Positions 37,033 through 44,310 of a stretch of 64,000 nt of DNA are shown here, piece by piece (position 1 is the stretch's first letter; every line of letters starts with the position of its first letter). Below the pieces are notes generated by a model, which saw nothing but the letters and a program-made list of their open reading frames with translations, made no database searches and was not told the DNA's origin. Made by a program: the position numbers and the translations under genes. The stretch comes from Paenibacillus sp. FSL R5-0766 (GTDB lineage Bacteria; Bacillota; Bacilli; Paenibacillales; Paenibacillaceae), in assembly GCF_037971845.1 (NCBI RefSeq), contig NZ_CP150227.1, forward strand, positions 992,001 to 1,056,000. Direction: 5' to 3'.

Positions 37033-37473
37033 ATGTTAGTCGTTGCATATCGGGAACAGGATCATGACAAGTTGGTCGAGATCTGGGAGAGTTCTGTTCG
37101 GGCAACACATACGTTTTTGGAAGAGCATCACATTCAGTTCTACAAAAAAGTGGTGAGTGATGTGTTGCAACAAAGGCAAGTCGAGGTTTGGGAAGCGCTG
37201 AATACGGAGCAACAACCCGTGGGTTTTATTGGTTTGGATGATAACTTTATCGAGATGTTATTTGTAGATCCGAGCCAACACGGACAGGGTCTGGGACGTC
37301 TGCTAATAAACCATACCTTCAAAATCAAAGGCCGTCACCTCAAGGTGGATGTTAATGAGCAGAATACTGGGGCAGCCCGATTCTATGAAAAGATGGGATT
37401 TGTACAGATGGGGCGATCTGAATTGGATAGTTCCGGTAATCCGTTTCCACTGTTGCATCTGGAGATCATATAG
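37033..37473 (+). CDS. GNAT N-acetyltransferase, YjaB-like
   Basis: The 146-residue protein is a single GNAT domain. The acetyl-CoA pyrophosphate-binding motif is seen as QHGQGLGRLLI (about residues 83-93), preceded by the beta-4 strand EMLFVDP, and the C-terminal region reads ARFYEKMGFV. Overall it resembles E. coli YjaB (147 residues), whose substrate is uncertain. It is preceded by the GH30 terminator and GAAGGAG, and followed by the WXG100 gene after 69 bp, so those two may be cotranscribed. No partner points to a substrate. Confidence 0.88.
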   Translation: MLVVAYREQDHDKLVEIWESSVRATHTFLEEHHIQFYKKVVSDVLQQRQVEVWEALNTEQQPVGFIGLDDNFIEMLFVDPSQHGQGLGRLLINHTFKIKGRHLKVDVNEQNTGAARFYEKMGFVQMGRSELDSSGNPFPLLHLEII

Positions 37474-37542
37474 GAACAGGTTGAGAGAGAGCGTCATTGG
37501 TTGACCACAGGATGTTAATGAACACGAAGAGGAGTGTGCAGG

Positions 37543-38529
37543 ATGACACAGATCAAGGTGACACCGGAACAACTGGAGACGGTCAGTGGGCAGTTCGCTC
37601 AGGCACATCAGCAATTATCGGGCTTCATGTCCACATTGGACGGCAAGATGAGTATCATGCGCAGCAACTGGGATGGCATGGAGCGTGAGCGTTTTTATAA
37701 CGATTATTCACCGGCTCAAGGTACGATGAAATCTGTTCTGGAACTGGTTCTGTCCATTCAGTCGGAGCTTAAGAAGATTGCCGAGCGTTTCCGTACGACA
37801 GATGAAGAGGCGGTGAGCCAGGCAATCATGACGGCGCTGACCGCAGCGCGGGCGCTATCAACCATGGGCAAAAATAAAGGCGATGATCTGGACAAAACGC
37901 CAGGTCCACCAAAGAACATGGATGAATGGGATGAGAAGGATGCTGAGAAATACCAGAACTATGATGAAATGCTGAAGAAAGCCAAAGAGATGGGTGACGA
38001 AGAACTGGCGCAACAGATTCAGGCCAGCATGAACATCATTCGGCTTCAGTATGAAGATGTAATCTATCAGACTGACCCCAATACGGGCAAGACGGTGAAA
38101 ATTACCGAGGATTCCATCGTGGGTACGTATCAGGTAAAAAGCGATAAGGGCGAAACGACAACCATCAGTCTGGATAAACAGGGCAATGTGGTAGATTATA
38201 GCAAGGATACGGAAAAATATAAGTATTCGGAGCAAACGCATACGACCAGTCAAGGCGAGCATCTCTTTGGCAAAGTGGCACAAACGGCTACAGCCTACGG
38301 CATTGGTCTGCTGCTTACAAGCAAGACAGGCTCTGCCTTTACAGAACATGCCACTGGATTGGGTTCTTCCTTCGTCGCGGACAAGTTCCTGTTCTCTGTG
38401 CCGGAAGAAGGCGAGACACGTACGATGATCTACCGTACCAATAAGGAAACGGGCAAAATGGAAAATATGATCGTGGTCACGCGTGGCGACAACGATATTG
38501 AATATACGCCGTGGCGGGATTACTTCTAA
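37543..38529 (+). CDS. WXG100-type (ESX/type VII secretion) substrate with long C-terminal extension
   Basis: The protein is 328 residues from the ATG at 37543, which has AGAGGAG upstream. Residues 1-95 form a helical hairpin with the WxG turn at Trp43-Asp-Gly45, the mark of WXG100 proteins exported by the Yuk/ESX system. Residues about 110-328 are an extension with charged helices, then a DKQGNVVDY-type beta region, a small hydrophobic glycine-rich patch (TAYGIGLLLTSKTGSAF) and a C-terminal EYTPWRDYF. The extension suggests an effector rather than a chaperone-like partner. I see no HNH or other known toxin motif, and no secretion machinery nearby. Confidence 0.75.
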   Translation: MTQIKVTPEQLETVSGQFAQAHQQLSGFMSTLDGKMSIMRSNWDGMERERFYNDYSPAQGTMKSVLELVLSIQSELKKIAERFRTTDEEAVSQAIMTALTAARALSTMGKNKGDDLDKTPGPPKNMDEWDEKDAEKYQNYDEMLKKAKEMGDEELAQQIQASMNIIRLQYEDVIYQTDPNTGKTVKITEDSIVGTYQVKSDKGETTTISLDKQGNVVDYSKDTEKYKYSEQTHTTSQGEHLFGKVAQTATAYGIGLLLTSKTGSAFTEHATGLGSSFVADKFLFSVPEEGETRTMIYRTNKETGKMENMIVVTRGDNDIEYTPWRDYF

Positions 38530-38539
38530 GCCACGGATG

Positions 38540-38668
38540 GGGTTGGCAAGCGGGCAACGCAGGGGTACCTGGTTGCGGCCTGCTTGCCAACCCACTGCAT
38601 GGAGCCATGTGATTGTGTATCACATGGCTATGCGTGTGGAGGGCAGGCGGCTTATCCGTGAGCCTGCC
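38540..38668 (+). other. Three consecutive strong hairpins after the WXG100 gene
   Basis: Hairpin 1 (38540-38593) has a perfect 12-bp base GGGTTGGCAAGC/GCTTGCCAACCC and inner helices GCAAC/GTTGC and CAGG/CCTG. Hairpin 2 (38597-38633) has GCAT/ATGC plus a perfect 11-bp AGCCATGTGAT/ATCACATGGCT. Hairpin 3 (38642-38668) is GGCAGGC/GCCTGCC. A terminator hairpin follows at 38681. Three stems of this strength before a terminator are more than termination needs, so a structured 3' UTR or processed small RNA is possible. Confidence 0.6.
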
Positions 38669-38680
38669 TATAGAGAAACA

Positions 38681-38726
38681 CCCCGGCAATCTTCTCCCTG
38701 AGATGGGAAGGTTGCCGGGGTTTTTT
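38681..38726 (+). terminator. Terminator after the WXG100 gene
   Basis: CCCCGGCAA pairs with TTGCCGGGG, extended by CTTC/GAAG, and is followed by TTTTTT. This is one of the strongest terminators in the window. Confidence 0.92.
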
Positions 38727-38792
38727 GTGTTCTCCTTACCGAGCAGCCACGGTCGATGGACCGGGCTGTAAGGAGATCTTTTTTGCCAAAGA

Positions 38793-39581
38793 TTAATGCG
38801 TCTCTTCATCCAGAAACGGTTTGTTCACCGCATAATACATGAAGCCCATCAGCAGCACACCACCCACCAGATTACCCAAGGTCACGGGAACCAGGTTGTG
38901 AAGCACGCCTTCAAATGAGATCGTCCCCGGGTGATTCAGCACAAGTGCAATCGCGAACGTACACATATTGGCGATGCTGTGCTCATATCCCGAGATGAAG
39001 AAGCAGAACACAAAGAGCATCATGGCAAACATTTTGGCTCCATTCTCCTTCATGAACATCGGGACAAAAAACGCCATACATACAAGCCAGTTACACAGGA
39101 TTCCCCGGAAAAAGAGCTGCATGGTTGGAACTTCCATCTTATGCTCCACCACGCTTAACAGAAAACCGTTCACCTGAGACGAGTCGAACAATCCGGTCAG
39201 GTAGATTAACAAGGCAAACACGGCTGCGCCCATCAGGTTACCACTATAACTCGCAATCCACAGTTTGATCACTTCGAACCAGCGCAGCTTCTTGCGCAGC
39301 GCCGCATACGTGTAATAAAACGTATTTCCCGTGAACAGGTCACCCCCGCCATAGGCGATCAGAATGATGGCCGCGCCAAATGTAATTGCCGCCATCGGAT
39401 AGGTAAACGGGGACTGCTCCATATAAAAGAAGTTACCTGTCTTAAACGCCACGATGACGCCGAATCCGATAAACATACTGGCCAACATGGAGCGTGCAAG
39501 GTACCTGATTAAGCTTTGTTTGTATATCTTGTGTTTCTTCAAAGCTAGTTGTTCCACGTTGCGTAAAGCTTCCGTTTCCAT
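38793..39581 (-). CDS. nirC: Formate/nitrite transporter family channel (NirC-like)
   Basis: The 262-residue membrane protein of the FocA/NirC family has six transmembrane segments and the family motifs GGGDLFTGNTFYYTYA (about 80-95) and the CNWLVCMA region (about 165-172) near the pore. The start at 39581 is preferred because GGAGGAG lies just before it; an ATG-free extension to 39617 has no site. It should move nitrite or formate as the monovalent anion. With nitrate assimilation genes 13 kb away, nitrite is reasonable, but the family assignment alone does not decide it. It is monocistronic. Confidence 0.88.
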   Translation of the reverse strand: METEALRNVEQLALKKHKIYKQSLIRYLARSMLASMFIGFGVIVAFKTGNFFYMEQSPFTYPMAAITFGAAIILIAYGGGDLFTGNTFYYTYAALRKKLRWFEVIKLWIASYSGNLMGAAVFALLIYLTGLFDSSQVNGFLLSVVEHKMEVPTMQLFFRGILCNWLVCMAFFVPMFMKENGAKMFAMMLFVFCFFISGYEHSIANMCTFAIALVLNHPGTISFEGVLHNLVPVTLGNLVGGVLLMGFMYYAVNKPFLDEETH

Positions 39582-39656
39582 AATTCTCCTCCAATAGCAT
39601 GATGTCTTGCTTACCATTATAACGAAATTATGGAAATTGGGGAGATCAAACTTGGT

Positions 39657-39887
39657 TTATTGATTATTATTTCCTTGATTCGAATGCAGTACACGCATTG
39701 CAGAAGAGCCAAAATCAGGATCGGATTGAAGTGATTCTAGCGCGGATGCTGCACCATTAACTTGTTGATGTGCAACAAGCATAGCAAAGGCCGCTCCTCT
39801 GACTAATATGTTTTCTTCACCGCTGATTTCGTTAAAATCAGGGTGTTCATTGTTTTTATTATGATTTAAATCAGACATGTCAGACAT
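39657..39887 (-). CDS. Unknown 76-residue protein downstream of the immunity-like gene
   Basis: The start has AGGAGGTGA upstream, so translation is likely. The N-terminal third is polar and rich in Asn and Asp. The middle (about 25-52) is an amphipathic or mildly hydrophobic helix, GEENILVRGAAFAMLVAHQQ, and the end is rich in Gln and Asn. There is no signal peptide. I do not recognise a family. It lies 27 bp after the colicin-immunity-like gene on the same strand, so the two are probably cotranscribed; a role in the same immunity or toxin function is only a guess. Confidence 0.65.
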   Translation of the reverse strand: MSDMSDLNHNKNNEHPDFNEISGEENILVRGAAFAMLVAHQQVNGAASALESLQSDPDFGSSAMRVLHSNQGNNNQ

Positions 39888-39914
39888 ATCCTATCGTTCA
39901 CCTCCTGAACAATA

Positions 39915-40133
39915 TTATGATTGGGGCGGAAGAATGATTGGATGGGAAGCCAAGGCTTCTTCCACAATCTGTTCAGGCGTCAGGTCTCGATCATCCCAAA
40001 AAATCAGATTACTGATCTCCGCATATGGTACCTGCTGCTGTAGCTCCGTCAACATGTCATCCAACTCGGCTTCCGTTCCTTCAGAGTCCATCAGTTTGCG
40101 AACCAATTCGACCAAATGCAATCGATTATCCAT
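39915..40133 (-). CDS. Colicin/pyocin (Im7/Im9-like) immunity family protein
   Basis: The 72-residue protein resembles the four-helix immunity proteins that neutralise DNase colicins and pyocins. It shows the family pattern LVELVRKLMDSEGTEAELD, then VPYAEISNLIFWDD (residues 36-48; the counterpart in Im9 is HPSGSDLIYYP), then LTPEQIVEEAL. AGGAGG precedes the start. Such proteins normally sit beside a nuclease toxin; none is seen here, so it is an orphan in this window. The flanking small genes on the same strand probably form an operon with it. Confidence 0.8.
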   Translation of the reverse strand: MDNRLHLVELVRKLMDSEGTEAELDDMLTELQQQVPYAEISNLIFWDDRDLTPEQIVEEALASHPIILPPQS

Positions 40134-40169
40134 ATCGATACCTCCTGAATGATTCAGAGTGTGAACTAA

Positions 40170-40460
40170 CTAGTCTTTCATGGGCTGATTCAAAGGATCA
40201 TATATAATGAGCACCGGAAAAAATTTGGGCTCAAGCATCAGACTAATGAGTTGTTCGTCTTGATCAGTATATGAAATGATATAGTTCCCGAAATGAGACT
40301 CGTAGTTGAAGTCTTGGAATTGAAAGGAATGTTCGGGATACTTTATCTTCACATATAACGTAGTAACTCCGCGGGCTAAGGTTTCTTTTAACATAGGAAT
40401 TTGGGCCAAAAGCATAATAGCAACAAGAAAAATTAGTATACGTTTAGCTAGACGGGTCAG
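40170..40460 (-). CDS. Unknown small membrane-anchored protein, possible CTG start
   Basis: The reading frame is certain from the ATG at 40415 (81 residues), but the frame is open upstream to 40469. A CTG at 40460, six bases after GGGGTGA, would add a perfect basic-plus-hydrophobic anchor (TRLAKRILIFLVAIMLLAQI), giving 96 residues. I annotate that longer form. The rest is beta-rich (YVKIKYPEHSFQFQ, GNYIISYTDQ, FPVLIIYDPLN) and presumably outside the cell. No family is recognised. It is first in a three-gene set with the immunity-like protein, 36 bp away. Confidence 0.6.
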   Translation of the reverse strand: MTRLAKRILIFLVAIMLLAQIPMLKETLARGVTTLYVKIKYPEHSFQFQDFNYESHFGNYIISYTDQDEQLISLMLEPKFFPVLIIYDPLNQPMKD

Positions 40461-40526
40461 ATGGATTCACCCCATTATCGTAAATCAATTTTCAACAATT
40501 CATGAAGGCCCATCTCAAAATAGATA

Positions 40527-41516
40527 TCACTCCATAAGGATAGCCAGATTACCAAATTGCGCGCCTTTTTCCATGCGTTCGAATGCTTTTGCTACGTCTT
40601 GCAATGGATATACGCCATCAATTACAGGATGTATATCATGTTGTTCCACCCACTGCAGCATTTGGACAAACTCCTCACGGCTGCCCATAGAGGTGCCGAT
40701 CAGACTGATCTGCGGGAAGAAGATAGAGCGAATGGGTACGGTCAGATCATCCCCCGAACTTGCACCATACATCACGATACGTCCACCTGGTCTGATTATA
40801 TCAAAATATTTTGGGAACATGGCTTGTCCGATGCTATCCAAGATGATGTCCACAGGTTCCATATCGTTCTGCATACTCCAATCGGCATGACTATCCAGTG
40901 CCTGGGCAGCGCCCAAACGCAGAGCTTCATTTCTTTTGGCTTCACTTCTGGAGGTGACGGTCACCTTGGCACCAGCCGCCACTGCCATGAGGAGGGCATA
41001 GGTCGCTACACCACCGCCAATACCGGGAATGAGGACATGTTCACCTTGCTTCAATACACCACGAGTGAATAAGGCGCGATAGGCCGTCAGGGCTGAAAGG
41101 GACAGCACACCTGCTTCCTCCCAGGATAGGTGGGCTGGCTTAGGCAGGGTATTTTCAGCAGGCAACGTTATATATTGAGCCAGCGTTCCATCCGTAGGGC
41201 CACCAACAATATCGGGTACGGTCGGCACTTCAGATGCATGTTCCCAACCAAGCGTAGGATGGATAATGACTTCATCTCCTATCGCGAACCCTCTTACGCT
41301 TTCGCCAATCGCTACGATAATCCCTGCTCCATCGGAACCGGGAATGAGCGGGGTGTCCTGGGTTCCGCGTCCCGCCATGATGAATAGATCCCGATGGTTG
41401 ATACCAGCGGATTTTAATTGAATCTGCACTTCCCCGGCTTCTGGTGCCCGAGAGATTGACTCTGTATATTGAAGACCTGCAAGGCCACTCTGGCCCGAAT
41501 GGATAATAGCTTTCAT
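40527..41516 (-). CDS. Zinc-independent MDR/quinone-oxidoreductase-type alcohol dehydrogenase
   Basis: The 329-residue medium-chain dehydrogenase has a GroES-like N-terminal domain (GINHRDLFIMAG, PGSDGAGII) and an NAD(P)H-binding Rossmann domain with GIGGGVATYALLMAVAAGAKV at about 160-180. The catalytic zinc ligands are not evident, which points to the quinone reductase side of the family. I start it at the ATG 41516, ten bases after AGGAGG; a TTG at 41522 is too close. It is divergent from a LysR regulator, which probably controls it. The substrate is unknown. Confidence 0.85.
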   Translation of the reverse strand: MKAIIHSGQSGLAGLQYTESISRAPEAGEVQIQLKSAGINHRDLFIMAGRGTQDTPLIPGSDGAGIIVAIGESVRGFAIGDEVIIHPTLGWEHASEVPTVPDIVGGPTDGTLAQYITLPAENTLPKPAHLSWEEAGVLSLSALTAYRALFTRGVLKQGEHVLIPGIGGGVATYALLMAVAAGAKVTVTSRSEAKRNEALRLGAAQALDSHADWSMQNDMEPVDIILDSIGQAMFPKYFDIIRPGGRIVMYGASSGDDLTVPIRSIFFPQISLIGTSMGSREEFVQMLQWVEQHDIHPVIDGVYPLQDVAKAFERMEKGAQFGNLAILME

Positions 41517-41697
41517 GTTCAATATTCCTCCTGTCTGTGTAGCCAGATTTCACTACTGAGCCTCATTGTACAGACGGAGCAGATTCACGTAAAATGAACA
41601 AAAATGATTGTCAGTATCATTGAAAATAATAGATAAGCACTTTGCATGAATCGGATGATGCAGAATGCCGATATAACGACGGGCAGGTGATCAGGGT

Positions 41698-42558
41698 ATG
41701 GATGCAGGTGATTTGAAAATATTTCAGGCGGTTGCCCGCGAAGGTAGTATCAGTAAAGCTGCGCTCTCACTTAATTATGTGCAGTCCAATGTAACAGCAC
41801 GGATTAAACAGTTGGAGACCCAACTGCAAGTACCGCTATTTCATCGTTCCAATCGGGGGATGTCGCTTACACCAGCAGGAGAGAACCTGCTTGGGTATGC
41901 GGATAGAATATTGGAATTATTATATGAAGCAGAGCAGGCCACACAAGTGGGTAACCCACCAGCGGGCATGCTTCGTCTAGGTGCCATAGAGACAGCAGCT
42001 TCTACTTTTCTGACGCCGCTCTTGGCTGAATATACTTCATGCTACCCGGAAGTACAACATTCGCTTGTCACGGGTGGGACCCATGAATTGAACCAGAAGG
42101 TCATCCAACATGAATTGCATGGAGCCTTAATATATGGCCCGATTGATCATCCTGAGCTGAATTATATGAAGATGTATGACGAGGAATTGGTGTTGATCGC
42201 TGAACCTGGAGCGCATGAGATGTACACGTTATTGTCCAGGCCGATGTTGTTTTTTGAGATCGGATGCACTCATCGCGATCAGGCGGAATCCTTTTTGAAA
42301 GATCAGGGTATCCACACGCTTAACATCATGGAATATGGAACACTGGACACGATTCTAAATGGTGTATCTGCCGGGCTTGGTGTATCATTGCTGCCACGTT
42401 CTTCGGTTACCAAAGCAGAATTAAGAGGCGAGATCGCGGTGATGTCTTTGCCCGACCCCTATTGCCGGTTGGAAGTAGGATTTGTATATTCCCGTGGTGA
42501 ACATATATCTAGTGCGCTCAGCGCTTTGGTTGAGATTATTACAGAACCAGAACGATAA
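41698..42558 (+). CDS. LysR-family transcriptional regulator
   Basis: The 286-residue regulator has the LysR winged helix at residues 1-60 (LKIFQAVAREGSISKAALSLNYVQSNVTARIKQLE) and a two-lobed periplasmic-binding-type effector domain (about 88-285). It is divergent from the MDR dehydrogenase with about 180 bp between the starts, the classic layout for LysR control of the neighbouring gene. AGGTGAT precedes the start. The effector is unknown. The gene ends just before the small palindrome at 42564-42588. Confidence 0.92.
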   Translation: MDAGDLKIFQAVAREGSISKAALSLNYVQSNVTARIKQLETQLQVPLFHRSNRGMSLTPAGENLLGYADRILELLYEAEQATQVGNPPAGMLRLGAIETAASTFLTPLLAEYTSCYPEVQHSLVTGGTHELNQKVIQHELHGALIYGPIDHPELNYMKMYDEELVLIAEPGAHEMYTLLSRPMLFFEIGCTHRDQAESFLKDQGIHTLNIMEYGTLDTILNGVSAGLGVSLLPRSSVTKAELRGEIAVMSLPDPYCRLEVGFVYSRGEHISSALSALVEIITEPER

Positions 42559-42559
42559 G

Positions 42560-42588
42560 AGGTTGTTCATAAAGTCCGTTTATGAACA
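42560..42588. repeat. Hairpin relic related to the MITE left end
   Basis: The sequence starts AGGTTGTTCATAAAGTC, like the left end of the 2442-2656 element, and forms a perfect 10-bp hairpin TGTTCATAAA/TTTATGAACA. It lies 2 bp after a LysR stop codon. There is no T-run, so it is a weak terminator at best; it may be a solo or internally deleted element. Confidence 0.55.
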
Positions 42589-42612
42589 TGCACTATAAAG
42601 GAGTGAGTGATC

Positions 42613-43713
42613 TTGAAAGAAACTGCGTTAACGTTGGGTGATGCCTTTAATCAGGCAGACTTTATTGTAGGTGGTCATGGTAGTCGCCAAGTGAAGGTAC
42701 TTCAGAACGTACTGGACCAGATCGATGGCGAGGTGTTCAGTGATCACTACGGCAACGGCCCCCTCATTGAAGAATTTCAGCAACAGATGGCTAACGTTCT
42801 TGGCAAGGAATCGGCGGTATTTTTTCCAAGTGGAACGATGGCACAGCAGATTGCATTACGGATCTGGTGTGATCGCAAAGGAGTAAAGCGAGTAGCTTAC
42901 CACCCTCTGTGTCATCTGGAAATCCATGAGGAAGACGGACTGAAAGAGCTGCATCAGATTGAATCAATTTTGCTTGCGGACAAGGATCGTTTGATTCGTT
43001 TGCAAGATGTACAGGCGCTCGATGAGGACATTTCCTGTCTGCTGTTGGAACTGCCGCAACGCGAGATTGGCGGGCAATTGCCAGCGTATGAAGAGTTGGA
43101 AGCGATCTCGGCCTATTGTCGTGAACGCGGGATTAAGCTGCATCTGGACGGGGCACGCCTGTTTGAGATTACTCCCTATTATCAGAAAACGCCTGCGGAG
43201 ATTTGCAGTTTGTTTGATACGGTGTATGTGTCCTTTTATAAAGGCATTGGAGGTATTGCGGGGGCTATATTGGCGGGAGATCCCGATGTGATGCAGGAAT
43301 CGAAAGTATGGAAACGTCGGCACGGCGGAGATCTGATCGGCCTGTATCCGTATATTCTGAGTTCTCAGTATTATTTCAATGAACGGATTGGCAAAATGGA
43401 GTTGTATTACGAGCAGGCTCAAGAACTCGCCTTACTACTGAATGCGTGTCACGGGATACAAACGTTACCCGAGGTACCGGTATCGAATATGTTTCATGTG
43501 CACTTTGCGCTCGCTGCTGCCGAAGTTGAACCAATTCTGGTGCAAATGGCTAAGCAGTATGGCATAGGAATGACTTCATATCTGAACAAGACGAGTGGGA
43601 ACAGCTGTGCCTTTGAATTGTCTATGGGTGATCGTTATGAGAAAGTTCCCCAGGACAAGCTGCGTGCAGCACTGGAATGGCTGGATCAAGAGTTGCGTAA
43701 ACAGGTGAGATAA
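42613..43713 (+). CDS. Threonine aldolase-like PLP enzyme
   Basis: The 366-residue fold-type I PLP enzyme belongs to the beta-eliminating lyase/threonine aldolase family, which splits threonine or allo-threonine to glycine and acetaldehyde. Seen are FFPSGTMAQQIALRIW (cofactor phosphate region), LHLDGARLFE (Asp contacting the PLP ring) and VSFYKGIGGIAG with the Schiff-base lysine. I start it at TTG 42613, nine bases after AAAGGAG; GTG at 42607 is too close. The residue His in the CHLEIHEEDG region is in the usual place to stack on PLP. It appears to be monocistronic. Confidence 0.85.
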   Translation: MKETALTLGDAFNQADFIVGGHGSRQVKVLQNVLDQIDGEVFSDHYGNGPLIEEFQQQMANVLGKESAVFFPSGTMAQQIALRIWCDRKGVKRVAYHPLCHLEIHEEDGLKELHQIESILLADKDRLIRLQDVQALDEDISCLLLELPQREIGGQLPAYEELEAISAYCRERGIKLHLDGARLFEITPYYQKTPAEICSLFDTVYVSFYKGIGGIAGAILAGDPDVMQESKVWKRRHGGDLIGLYPYILSSQYYFNERIGKMELYYEQAQELALLLNACHGIQTLPEVPVSNMFHVHFALAAAEVEPILVQMAKQYGIGMTSYLNKTSGNSCAFELSMGDRYEKVPQDKLRAALEWLDQELRKQVR

Positions 43714-43823
43714 AAAGTTGATTTTAATGTTCGACTCTTTTTTGGGTAAGGTGTTGCGCTTCAGAACTATTGAATTCACAACGGCTGATCAGTGACGAAA
43801 GGTACCTAAAAGGGGGAGTTCAA

Positions 43824-44294
43824 GTGACGTCGATAGAATTGGAACCGATTCGTGATCTTTTGGTAAAAGCCTACAATACAACAATGGGAGAAGGATGTAC
43901 TCCTGAAACGCAACAGAGCATTGAGGATTTTGAGCAAAAGTATAATGTAAAACTGCCCGCAGCGTATCGCGCACTTTTGCTTGAATTCGGTGCATGTAAT
44001 TTTGGCGATCCTGCCTTGTATTCGGTGAAAGAACTGAGCTGGGCTTATCCGGATTTTTTGGAAGTATACCGTGAATATGAGAAAGAATACGAGCTGCCAG
44101 CTGACCTCCAGCCTTTCCCGATTGGTGGATTTGGTGAAGGAAGTACGGCTATACTGGATCAAAGTTCAGGCAAGATAATGATGTTGATCCACGATGCAGG
44201 GGAAACTCCTCTGCGGGAGATTGCTGTGGATTTTAATGAATTGATGACAATGCTGGCTGAGTCGGCAATCTGGGTTCAGGAACAAATGAATTAA
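43824..44294 (+). CDS. SMI1/KNR4 (SUKH) family protein
   Basis: The protein is 156 residues from the GTG at 43824, preceded by GGGGGAG. The SUKH core is recognisable: IEDFEQKYNVKLPAAYRALLLEFGACNFGD (about 35-65), PFPIGGFGEGSTAILDQ (about 100-116) and a C-terminal helix. Many bacterial members are immunity proteins against contact-dependent or type VII toxins; others have unknown roles. No toxin is adjacent, but a WXG100 substrate lies 6 kb upstream. The next gene starts 16 bp later, so it may share a transcript with the LysR regulator. Confidence 0.8.
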   Translation: MTSIELEPIRDLLVKAYNTTMGEGCTPETQQSIEDFEQKYNVKLPAAYRALLLEFGACNFGDPALYSVKELSWAYPDFLEVYREYEKEYELPADLQPFPIGGFGEGSTAILDQSSGKIMMLIHDAGETPLREIAVDFNELMTMLAESAIWVQEQMN

Positions 44295-44310
44295 CAAGGT
44301 AGACGGAAGG

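Noticed and set aside
37543..38529. HNH nuclease domain in the WXG100 protein that would match the nearby Im-like protein
   Set aside because: No His-Asn-His arrangement or related nuclease motif is visible in the C-terminal region.
37858..38595. A 245-codon open frame opposite the WXG100 gene
   Set aside because: It is antisense to a well-supported gene, begins in the hairpin region and has no ribosome binding site.
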